Of a stretch of DNA of 64,000 nt, positions 57,675 to 64,000 are shown piece by piece; the stretch's first letter is position 1, and each line of letters begins with the position of its first letter. The notes below the pieces were generated by a model. That model was given only the letters and a program-made list of their open reading frames with translations, was not told the origin of the DNA and made no database searches. Origin of the DNA: Torymus aiolomorphi (taxonomy: Eukaryota > Arthropoda > Insecta > Hymenoptera > Torymidae); assembly GCA_036365515.1 (NCBI GenBank), contig CM070877.1:63804522-63868521 (forward strand). Direction: 5' to 3'. A program made the translations under genes and the position numbers.

Positions 57675-58856
57675 TTATTTTTTGTTTTTTATTATAACTT
57701 CGATATCTAAAAAACTGATTTTATTATTACACGATGTTTCAGTCGTAAACTGTAAGTTTTTGTCATAACTATTAAAAACGTCTCGTGTATAATTAATTAG
57801 GTTTCTTGGCACACATAACAAAATATCATCTACATAACGAAAATAAAATATACTATCGAAACAAAGTTTATTTAATGCATAAGATTCCAAATCTTGCATT
57901 ACGATATCAGCTAGAATGGGGCTAATAGGATTTCCCATCGCTGAACCAAACTTTTGTTTGTAAAATTGGTCGTTAAATTGAAAGTAGTTATTTTCTAGTA
58001 TAAACTTTATTGATCCTATAAATTCACTGCAAGTTAAATTTGTATAATTATATAATTGTGTCCAACGTTTTTCAATAGCTACACAAATCAAATATTTGGG
58101 TACATTTGTAAATAGACTGACCACATCCAAACTAATAATTTCAAAGCCATCGGGAATAGTAATAACTTCTATTTTCTTTTTTAATTCGAGGCTATTACTG
58201 ACATGTGAAGACGGTTTTTTAAGATGTTTATATAAGAAGTTAGAAAAAATCTTGGAAATATTGTAGGTAGGAGAGTTTATAGCAGAAATGATCGGCCGCA
58301 CTGGATTATTTTCTTTGTGTATTTTGATAAGGCCATAACCTTTAGAAATATTACATTTTTGTGCTACGCGCGGTATAGTTGTTTCATTTAACAAAAAATT
58401 TTTATCATTTAATTTATTAATGTGTAATCTGGTATTTCTTTCTAATGTAGATAGCGGATTTCTTTTTACTTTCTCATAGTATTTTTTATCATTGAATAGA
58501 GTAGTCATTTTTTCTAAATAATCGGTTTTCTTGATAATGACCGTTGCATTACCTTTATCTGCTTTTGTAATTAATAGGTCTTTATTTTGTTTTATAAAGG
58601 TTTTTGTTAAATTGATATCAATTCTAATCTGTTTTTCAAAGGTTGAATTTTTTGAAAGATCTCTATTCTGAAATTTACTAATAATTGACAGGAAATGGGA
58701 ACGTATTTTGTTAGTCTGTTTTAAATCTTTATATTTATTTAAATATACCTCTAAATTTTTAATCATTTCCAAGATCACCTTATTGTCTAACTTCTCGTTA
58801 AAATAAAACTTTTCGCCTAGTCTTAATACGTTTCTTACATATTGCGGTAATGTCAC
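57675..58856 (-). CDS. Penelope-like reverse transcriptase, left copy, 5'-truncated
   Basis: The minus-strand frame is open from 58892 to the stop at 57675, with no ATG near its beginning; the first residues lie in the element's N-terminal region (LPQYVRNVLRLGEKF). It has all reverse transcriptase motifs listed for the right copy, including SLDVVSLFTNVP, GSAMGNPISPILADI and YVDD. It differs from the right copy by a handful of residues (for example FYF for FNF, PRVAQ for PPVAQ). It ends at the same -1 shift after IIKNKK; the slippery run is GTTTTTT at 57684-57690 in plus-strand reading. It could not be translated normally without an upstream start. Confidence 0.8.
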   Translation of the reverse strand: MTLPQYVRNVLRLGEKFYFNEKLDNKVILEMIKNLEVYLNKYKDLKQTNKIRSHFLSIISKFQNRDLSKNSTFEKQIRIDINLTKTFIKQNKDLLITKADKGNATVIIKKTDYLEKMTTLFNDKKYYEKVKRNPLSTLERNTRLHINKLNDKNFLLNETTIPRVAQKCNISKGYGLIKIHKENNPVRPIISAINSPTYNISKIFSNFLYKHLKKPSSHVSNSLELKKKIEVITIPDGFEIISLDVVSLFTNVPKYLICVAIEKRWTQLYNYTNLTCSEFIGSIKFILENNYFQFNDQFYKQKFGSAMGNPISPILADIVMQDLESYALNKLCFDSIFYFRYVDDILLCVPRNLINYTRDVFNSYDKNLQFTTETSCNNKISFLDIEVIIKNKK

Positions 58857-58894
58857 GTCAGAAAGGTTAATGATCCATCTATTTTGTATAACCT

Positions 58895-60115
58895 ATGAAC
58901 TTACAAAATAGATGGATCATTAACCTTTCTGACGTGACATTACCGCAATATGTAAGAAACGTATTAAGACTAGGCGAAAAGTTTAATTTTAACGAGAAGT
59001 TAGACAATAAGGTGATCTTGGAAATGATTAAAAATTTAGAGGTATATTTAAATAAATATAAAGATTTAAAACAGACTAACAAAATACGTTCCCATTTCCT
59101 GTCAATTATTAGTAAATTTCAGAATAGAGATCTTTCAAAAAATTCAACCTTTGAAAAACAGATTAGAATTGATATCAATTTAACAAAAACCTTTATAAAA
59201 CAAAATAAAGACCTATTAATTACAAAAGCAGATAAAGGTAATGCAACGGTCATTATCAAGAAAACCGATTATTTAGAAAAAATGACTACTCTATTCAATG
59301 ATAAAAAATACTATGAGAAAGTAAAAAGAAATCCGCTATCTACATTAGAAAGAAATACCAGATTACACATTAATAAATTAAGTGATAAAAATTTTTTGTT
59401 AAATGAAACAACTATACCGCCCGTAGCACAAAAATGTAATATTTCTAAAGGTTATGGCCTTATCAAAATACACAAAGAAAATAATCCAGTGCGGCCGATC
59501 ATTTCTGCTATAAACTCTCCTACCTACAATATTTCCAAGATTTTTTCTAACTTCTTATATAAACATCTTAAAAAACCGTCTTCACATGTCAGTAATAGCC
59601 TCGAATTAAAAAAGAAAATAGAAGTTATTACTATTCCCGATGGCTTTGAAATTATTAGTTTGGATGTGGTCAGTCTATTTACAAATGTACCCAAATATTT
59701 GATTTGTGTAGCTATTGAAAAACGTTGGACACAATTATATAATTATACAAATTTAACTTGCAGTGAATTTATAGGATCAATAAAGTTTATACTAGAAAAT
59801 AACTACTTTCAATTTAACGACCAATTTTACAAACAAAAGTTTGGTTCAGCGATGGGAAATCCTATTAGCCCCATTCTAGCTGATATCGTAATGCAAGATT
59901 TGGAATCTTATGCATTAAATAAACTTTGTTTCGATAGTATATTTTATTTTCGTTATGTAGATGATATTTTGTTATGTGTGCCAAGAAACCTAATTAATTA
60001 TACACGAGACGTTTTTAATAGTTATGACAAAAACTTACAGTTTACGACTGAAACATCGTGTAATAATAAAATCAGTTTTTTAGATATCGAAGTTATAATA
60101 AAAAACAAAAAATAA
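58895..60115 (+). CDS. Penelope-like reverse transcriptase, right copy, 406 codons
   Basis: ATG at 58895 lies in the 13-nt spacer and is fortuitous; the real protein would begin further upstream. The motifs in order are ADKGNATVIIKKTDYLEKM (about 120), GYGLIKIHKENNPVRPIIS (about 190), SLDVVSLFTNVP with the first catalytic aspartate at residue 257, GSAMGNPISPILADIV, YVDD with aspartates at 356-357, and ISFLDIEV near the end. These are the Penelope-type order and spellings. The enzyme copies element RNA at the target, probably in the nucleus, and is phylogenetically close to telomerase. It stops with TAA at 60113 just where the linker should continue in the -1 frame. All catalytic residues are present. 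Confidence 0.9.
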   Translation: MNLQNRWIINLSDVTLPQYVRNVLRLGEKFNFNEKLDNKVILEMIKNLEVYLNKYKDLKQTNKIRSHFLSIISKFQNRDLSKNSTFEKQIRIDINLTKTFIKQNKDLLITKADKGNATVIIKKTDYLEKMTTLFNDKKYYEKVKRNPLSTLERNTRLHINKLSDKNFLLNETTIPPVAQKCNISKGYGLIKIHKENNPVRPIISAINSPTYNISKIFSNFLYKHLKKPSSHVSNSLELKKKIEVITIPDGFEIISLDVVSLFTNVPKYLICVAIEKRWTQLYNYTNLTCSEFIGSIKFILENNYFQFNDQFYKQKFGSAMGNPISPILADIVMQDLESYALNKLCFDSIFYFRYVDDILLCVPRNLINYTRDVFNSYDKNLQFTTETSCNNKISFLDIEVIIKNKK

Positions 60116-60912
60116 TAACTAATTGGTATAGAAAACCAACGTTTTCGGGTAGATTTCTAAATTTTAACTCGCAACATCCTATTAAAAACAAAATAGCGAT
60201 TATTTACTCACTTGTAGACAGAGCAATCAATCTTTCACACACATCATTCCATAATGTAAACCTAAAATTAATTAAGCAGTTTTTAACTATGAATGACTAT
60301 CCTATAGAATTTATTAATAACTATATAAAAATAAGACTCAGAAGCATAAATTACGCCAATAAAACTATACCACAGTTGGAACAAAATAGATTTCACATAG
60401 TCATTCCATACGTGAATGAACTCAATTCAATTATTTTAAGATTTTTTAGAAAATATAACACACAGGTCATTAACAGCACTATAAATAAATTAAACTGCTT
60501 TATTAAATTAGGTAAAGATGTGAGTACGAAAGAGGAAAAAACTAATGTTGTCTACCAAATCAAATGTAACGATTGTGACGCATCATATGTAGGTCAAACG
60601 GAAAGACGCTTAGGTATTAGAATTAACGAACATTTCAAAAAATGCGAAAATAATGATCGAGGGTCTGCTATTTATACTCATATGGAAGAAACGGAACATA
60701 AGTTCAATTTTGAAAAAGTGAAAATTTTACATAATGAACGTTTTTTGTTTAAACGAAAGTTAGCTGAGATGCTTTTCATACATGCGCAAAAACAATATAT
60801 TAATAATCAACAAGACACAAAAACACTCAGGTTCGAATCTTTTATCAATAAAAATCATTTTCTACAACAGCAATATCCTACAAACACAATCACAGAAAAT
60901 AGAAGGTATTAG
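60070..60912 (+). CDS. Penelope-like linker and GIY-YIG endonuclease, right copy, -1 frame
   Basis: Open from 60070; the first ATG is at 60289, but homology starts before it at NWYRKPTFSGRFLNF, the conserved continuation of the RT domain. Then come IIYSLVDRAINLSH, KLGKDVSTKEE and the nuclease core TNVVYQIKCNDCDASYVGQT with RRLGIRINEH. The C-terminus has ETEHKFNFEKVKILHNE and FLFKRKLAEMLFIHA, as in Penelope endonucleases. The CxxC pair before YVG is present. The domain nicks target DNA to prime reverse transcription. It needs a -1 frameshift from the upstream frame, or is separated by a mutation. The frame is otherwise intact to TAG-TAT-type end at 60912. Confidence 0.88.
   Translation, partial: NQFFRYRSYNKKQKIITNWYRKPTFSGRFLNFNSQHPIKNKIAIIYSLVDRAINLSHTSFHNVNLKLIKQFLTMNDYPIEFINNYIKIRLRSINYANKTIPQLEQNRFHIVIPYVNELNSIILRFFRKYNTQVINSTINKLNCFIKLGKDVSTKEEKTNVVYQIKCNDCDASYVGQTERRLGIRINEHFKKCENNDRGSAIYTHMEETEHKFNFEKVKILHNERFLFKRKLAEMLFIHAQKQYINNQQDTKTLRFESFINKNHFLQQQYPTNTITENRRY
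60100..60106 (+). promoter_or_regulatory. Candidate -1 ribosomal slippery heptamer
   Basis: A AAA AAC in phase with the reverse transcriptase frame, three codons before its stop. A -1 slip here enters the endonuclease frame directly. It is also present in the left arm. A decayed A-run is the alternative explanation. Confidence 0.4.
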
Positions 60913-61282
60913 GAGAGTATATTAGGCAAAGAGATGGCCACGCCCAAAATATAAAATCACAGTCATCTTGGGCCCTCCCCGTCTCTTTGACACCTCCTTG
61001 ACATATATTTGTCTAATACTATCTCTCTGTACAACTAATAAGCACCGCCTTATACAATGTATGATTGGCTTCTTGTATTAATGTAACAAATACATATGTA
61101 ATTCTCCACTGTATATAAAGGCCAAAATGTTGCGAATTTACTTTCAATTGACTGGCGGTATCGCTGTGACCACCTAAAAATTTGTTAGACTATTGTTTCT
61201 TGTAAGTAATTATGTGTAATTTGTATGTAAATTTTTCTATCATTTTTGTATCAAAAGTTTATAATATATGATTTTTGTATTA

Positions 61283-61328
61283 GAGTCTTGAGAAGGGACT
61301 CAATAAAAAAAGAGTCCGAAACGTCGAC
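61283..61328 (+). ncRNA. Hammerhead-like motif, right copy, family 2
   Basis: CTTGAGAAG (61287-61295), stem GGACTC (61296-61301) with GAGTCC (61312-61317), then GAAAC at 61318-61322. It is identical to the left arm. The stem and 3' core are good; the 5' core is not canonical. Confidence 0.4.
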
Positions 61329-61408
61329 ATTAAGCTAAACACTCGGCTTGTCATTTACCATCCTGACTCCTTGGACAGCACGACCGTTAGTATCGATAGA
61401 ACAAAGAA

Positions 61409-61446
61409 CTCTTGAAGCAGCTGTCGTTAGAATCATCATCTCAATT
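61409..61446 (+). other. One-sided 38-bp extension of Penelope pair 2
   Basis: Lies between the right arm end and the right candidate duplication, with no counterpart at the left end. It could be the true 3' terminus of the element, absent from the left copy. A short one-sided terminal extension is known for Drosophila Penelope (from memory). Confidence 0.45.
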
Positions 61447-61458
61447 AACTTTAATTAA
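61447..61458 (+). repeat. Candidate target site duplication, right, Penelope pair 2
   Basis: AACTTTAATTAA, the partner of 56371-56382. Confidence 0.5.
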
Positions 61459-62024
61459 AATTGTGTAAATTTAATTTGAGATTAGCAAAACTTAATTGAG
61501 TTTGAGATTGTTATAAATTTAATTGTAATACTTAACTAGTCTTGAGAAAATCGAATGCAATTTTTTTGACTTTACAAATACTTATATTATCTGACCTTGC
61601 AGTCTTATTGATGCTTGCTGATATTTCAACTTCGACTGCTGACCTACATCTGGACGCATTCCTGATTCTGTTGCTGACTACGCTGTAGGGGATTGCTGAA
61701 TTCAAATTTGCAGTCATCTGATCGAGCAACCAACGCGGCGGATCAACTGCTGATTCATCGTGGGAACAGTCGCAGACGTACTCAACGTCGCACCTTCAAG
61801 CGCATCTCAACACTCATTGTAGCATAAGTATTATAACCTAGGTTAAGACTTAGAGGTAATTACTCTCACTAGTCATTGTTCTACTCTCGAGTGTGCAAGG
61901 ACAGTTAACTCAATACCAAAATTCAAATAGTCAAACTTGTTTCTAGTCGTTTATTGATTTCAAAAGATTTAAGTCTTCACTTTAACTAGTCAAATTACTG
62001 ATAATATTGTTATCTGATCTCAAA
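61459..62024 (+). other. BEL/Pao leader, second part
   Basis: No open frame of note. Repeats of CTGATTCxxCTGCTGA-like words lie near 61600-61760. An in-frame TAA at 61983-61985 precedes the gag start, so the coding region cannot begin earlier than 61986. Confidence 0.5.
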
Positions 62025-64000
62025 ATGGATGACTTGCATGATAGACAGATGGCGCTCCAAGCCAAAATTGCTAATTCTTTTCAAAACTTCAAATCTAAAG
62101 GCAAAGATAACATGAATAAGGGTACAGCCAAGGCTCGCTTAGCAGGTCTTGAGGAAAATTATGCTACTTTTAAGCAACATCACGAGAAAATCTTGAACCT
62201 TAAAACTCTTGATATACAGCATGATTATTTAAAAACCAATCTTTCTGACTTAGTTGAGGACAATTTCTATGATCGGAAAGGTGAATTTCTTAATTTTTTG
62301 GAAAGCCTAGAAGTACAGAGCACCGCGCATGACTCTGCTAATTCGTCTGCTGCGGCAGTGCTTCCAAGAACCACTCAACCTACTAATACATCGTTTCAAT
62401 CATTGCCAAAGATAGATTTACCAAAGTTTTCGGGGAAATTCTCGGATTGGGAGAATTTTAGAGACGTCTTTCGTTCGGTCATACATCGACGTGAAGACTT
62501 AACGCCTGTTCTCAAATTGCATTATCTTCGCACTCACCTTACGAGTGAAGCACTTGAGAAAATTAAATCTCTTCCCATTGCTGGTGATAATTATGAACGT
62601 GCATGGACAACTCTAACCGAGTATTACGAAAATCAACGGCGTATTGTTAACTCTCATATCTCGGAAATCTTCGCAGTCAAATCTATGAAGTCAGATATTT
62701 CATCGGAAATCAAACGGATTTATAGGGAAATCTTCAATCCCATCGCTAGTCTGACCTCTCTAAATAGAGCGGCTTCTTTAGGTAGTGATTTGATCGTTCA
62801 CTTTACACTGAATCGTCTTGATTTGAATACGCGAAAAGAATGGGAAAGACACTTAGGTGATAGTGTCGATCCACCTACAATGGAACAACTTCAAGCTTTT
62901 CTTCGAAGCCAAACCCTCACTCTGGAGGCTATCGAGGCAGGTACTAAATCTTCTGCGAACAATAATTCAAAAGCACAATCACCTAATACAAAATCTCGAA
63001 AACCAGAGCATGACAATGCTCAGTCGGTTTATTCTCATCAGACTTCTCCGACGAACCCTTCAAAAAAGAAATGTTCTTTTTGCAATCAATCTCATTTCAC
63101 AAATAGATGTGAACGATTTATCAATAAAACGGTTCCTGAACGAAAGGAATTAATTAAATCTTCAAACCTTTGTTTCAATTGTCTAGGGAAGCACAACGTT
63201 AATAATTGTACTTCCACGTACCGATGCTTTGTTTGTAAAGCCAAGCATCACACCATGGTGCACTCTGACAACTATCAAGCAATCAGTTCGTTGCAGACTG
63301 ATCAGATTGACTCAGCGACCAGCACCTCTAGCCCAAACTGTGGCAATTACGTCATTTCTAAAGACGATCAATCTGCTCTTCAAGCAGTCTCCCTCAATAG
63401 TGGAGAAAGTACTAAATGTCCAGGAGTACTTTTAGCTACCGCTAGGGTTAACGCCCTTGGTCCTAACGGAACCAAAATTCTAGTTCGTGCGCTGATTGAT
63501 CCTGGATCCCAAATCTCAATTGTTACACAAGCTATGTGTAACTTGCTTTCTCTAAACTGTAGAACCAGTCACACGCACATCCAAGGTATAGGTGAAAAGA
63601 CAGCTGCTGTCTCTTCTAAAGTAGCCCGTCTTACTATACAACCGCATTTCAATTCAACTTTCTCTTTGGAAGTTGATGGCATTGTTTTGCCAAAACTCTC
63701 ATCGTATAAGCCTCCCGTCGTAGCGGGTAATACAAATTTCGAATACTTAAGAGGGCTGCAACTAGCTGACCCCAAGTATCTCGAACCTTCACGTATCGAT
63801 ATTCTACTCGGTGCAAGCGCTTATGCGCGAATCATTGAAAATCAAATAGTTAAGGGCCAAAGTCTTCAGCCGATAGCACTTAGTTCCAAACTTGGATGGC
63901 TCTTGACAGATAATCTCTCTTCTTCAACGCCAGAAATAGGGCTAGACTCAATATCTCTTCATTGTTCGAACAACTGCGAGCATGAAGCCAAACTATTGGA
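62025..64000 (+). CDS. BEL/Pao gag and protease, intact and partial (runs off the window)
   Basis: One uninterrupted frame of 658 codons from ATG at 62025, still open at the window end. Residues 1-60 form a helical N-terminus (MDDLHDRQMALQAKI). From about 130 comes LPKFSGKFSDWENFRDVF, the capsid-like gag domain usual in BEL/Pao. Three zinc knuckles follow: CSFCNQSHFTNRC from residue 350, CFNCLGKHNVNNC from 383, and CFVCKAKHHTMVH from 401, the last with the CCHH pattern typical of this superfamily. The protease has VRALIDPGSQ with the active aspartate at residue 492; DPG instead of DSG is seen in the family. LADP...RIDILLGASAY and SKLGWLL lead toward reverse transcriptase. The product would assemble particles and process the polyprotein. 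The start is supported by the in-frame stop at 61983. It is intact, unlike the minus-strand copy at 40-42 kb, so it is a younger insertion. Confidence 0.92.
   Translation, partial: MDDLHDRQMALQAKIANSFQNFKSKGKDNMNKGTAKARLAGLEENYATFKQHHEKILNLKTLDIQHDYLKTNLSDLVEDNFYDRKGEFLNFLESLEVQSTAHDSANSSAAAVLPRTTQPTNTSFQSLPKIDLPKFSGKFSDWENFRDVFRSVIHRREDLTPVLKLHYLRTHLTSEALEKIKSLPIAGDNYERAWTTLTEYYENQRRIVNSHISEIFAVKSMKSDISSEIKRIYREIFNPIASLTSLNRAASLGSDLIVHFTLNRLDLNTRKEWERHLGDSVDPPTMEQLQAFLRSQTLTLEAIEAGTKSSANNNSKAQSPNTKSRKPEHDNAQSVYSHQTSPTNPSKKKCSFCNQSHFTNRCERFINKTVPERKELIKSSNLCFNCLGKHNVNNCTSTYRCFVCKAKHHTMVHSDNYQAISSLQTDQIDSATSTSSPNCGNYVISKDDQSALQAVSLNSGESTKCPGVLLATARVNALGPNGTKILVRALIDPGSQISIVTQAMCNLLSLNCRTSHTHIQGIGEKTAAVSSKVARLTIQPHFNSTFSLEVDGIVLPKLSSYKPPVVAGNTNFEYLRGLQLADPKYLEPSRIDILLGASAYARIIENQIVKGQSLQPIALSSKLGWLLTDNLSSSTPEIGLDSISLHCSNNCEHEAKLL

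Larger units (their letters stand above)
56371..61458. mobile_element. Nearly perfect palindromic pair of Penelope-like elements, family 2
   Basis: Arms 56383-58888 (minus-strand copy) and 58902-61408 (plus-strand copy) are reverse complements over about 2.5 kb with a 13-nt spacer and only a few differences, including one 1-nt indel. The 5' ends of the two copies meet in the middle, both truncated upstream of the reverse transcriptase core, and the 3' tails face outward. AACTTTAATTAA is directly repeated at 56371-56382, touching the left arm, and at 61447-61458. The latter lies 38 bp beyond the right arm, giving a candidate target duplication with a one-sided 38-bp extension. The pair sits inside the leader of the BEL/Pao element. 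Confidence 0.85.
54366..64000 (+). mobile_element. BEL/Pao LTR retrotransposon, 5' part, interrupted by Penelope-like pair
   Basis: Layout: 5' LTR (about 54366-55407), tRNA-Tyr primer-binding site, non-coding leader (55427 to 62024, interrupted at about 56383-61446 by the palindromic Penelope-like pair), then the gag-pol frame from 62025. Without the insert the leader would be about 1.5 kb. The 3' half of the element lies outside the window. The link between the primer-binding site and the gag frame is an inference from orientation and the lack of any other element boundary; two separate elements remain possible. Confidence 0.6.

Noticed and set aside
56383..61408. Palindrome as a pure assembly or library fold-back artefact
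   Set aside because: Not fully excluded, but the arms carry distinct substitutions and an indel, the outer flanks differ, and flanking direct repeats are present.

Overview
This window is eukaryotic and almost certainly from an insect genome. I base that on the mobile-element families: Penelope-like retroelements with a GIY-YIG endonuclease, BEL/Pao LTR retrotransposons, a non-LTR retrotransposon ORF1, and a primer-binding site matching an insect-type tRNA-Tyr. A hymenopteran is possible but not shown. I find no host protein gene, rRNA or convincing tRNA gene. The window looks like satellite-flanked, transposon-rich heterochromatin.

Region 1 (1-35280) is one tandem satellite array with a monomer of about 150 bp, all in one orientation. 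Nearly every monomer carries a G-run of variable length and a perfect 16-bp palindrome. A palindromic element of about 163 bp (MITE-like) sits at one fixed place in 18 monomers, nine of each of two subtypes, so it was inserted once or twice and then amplified with the satellite. Long blocks (about 2.0, 4.45 and 3.07 kb) are repeated almost unchanged, giving an irregular higher-order structure. The array becomes degenerate towards its right edge at 35.28 kb.

Region 2 (35.3-44.4 kb) holds a GC-rich LTR-like block and diverged copies of a ~340-bp repeat. It also holds a palindromic pair of Penelope-like 3' fragments (37324-39516), a broken minus-strand BEL/Pao pol fragment (40173-42092), inverted clusters of a short word around GTGCCAAACTGTGC, and a long CT microsatellite.

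Region 3 (44.4-51.3 kb) is AT-rich and has no supported gene. It contains a fold-back element flanked by TTAA (45148-45826), several smaller inverted repeats, a nested hairpin repeat at 49.0 kb, and an 18-copy minisatellite of about 93 bp (49591-51263).

Region 4 (51.3-64.0 kb) starts with the 5' part of a non-LTR retrotransposon (decayed ORF1), then a candidate solo LTR (52760-54353). A plus-strand BEL/Pao element follows: LTR about 54366-55407 with CRE, TATA and poly(A) signals, a tRNA-Tyr primer-binding site at 55410-55426, a long leader with a 52-bp minisatellite, and an intact gag-protease frame from 62025 that runs off the window. Its leader is split by a second, nearly perfect palindromic pair of Penelope-like elements (arms 56383-58888 and 58902-61408).

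The most interesting signal is that two different Penelope-like families in this window share one unusual architecture. Each is a head-to-head, 5'-truncated pair with a very short spacer, flanked by a candidate 12- or 15-bp direct repeat, with a one-sided extension of 38-39 bp on the same side. In the larger pair the reverse transcriptase and endonuclease frames are separated by a -1 shift lying exactly on a canonical A AAA AAC slippery heptamer, preserved in both arms.
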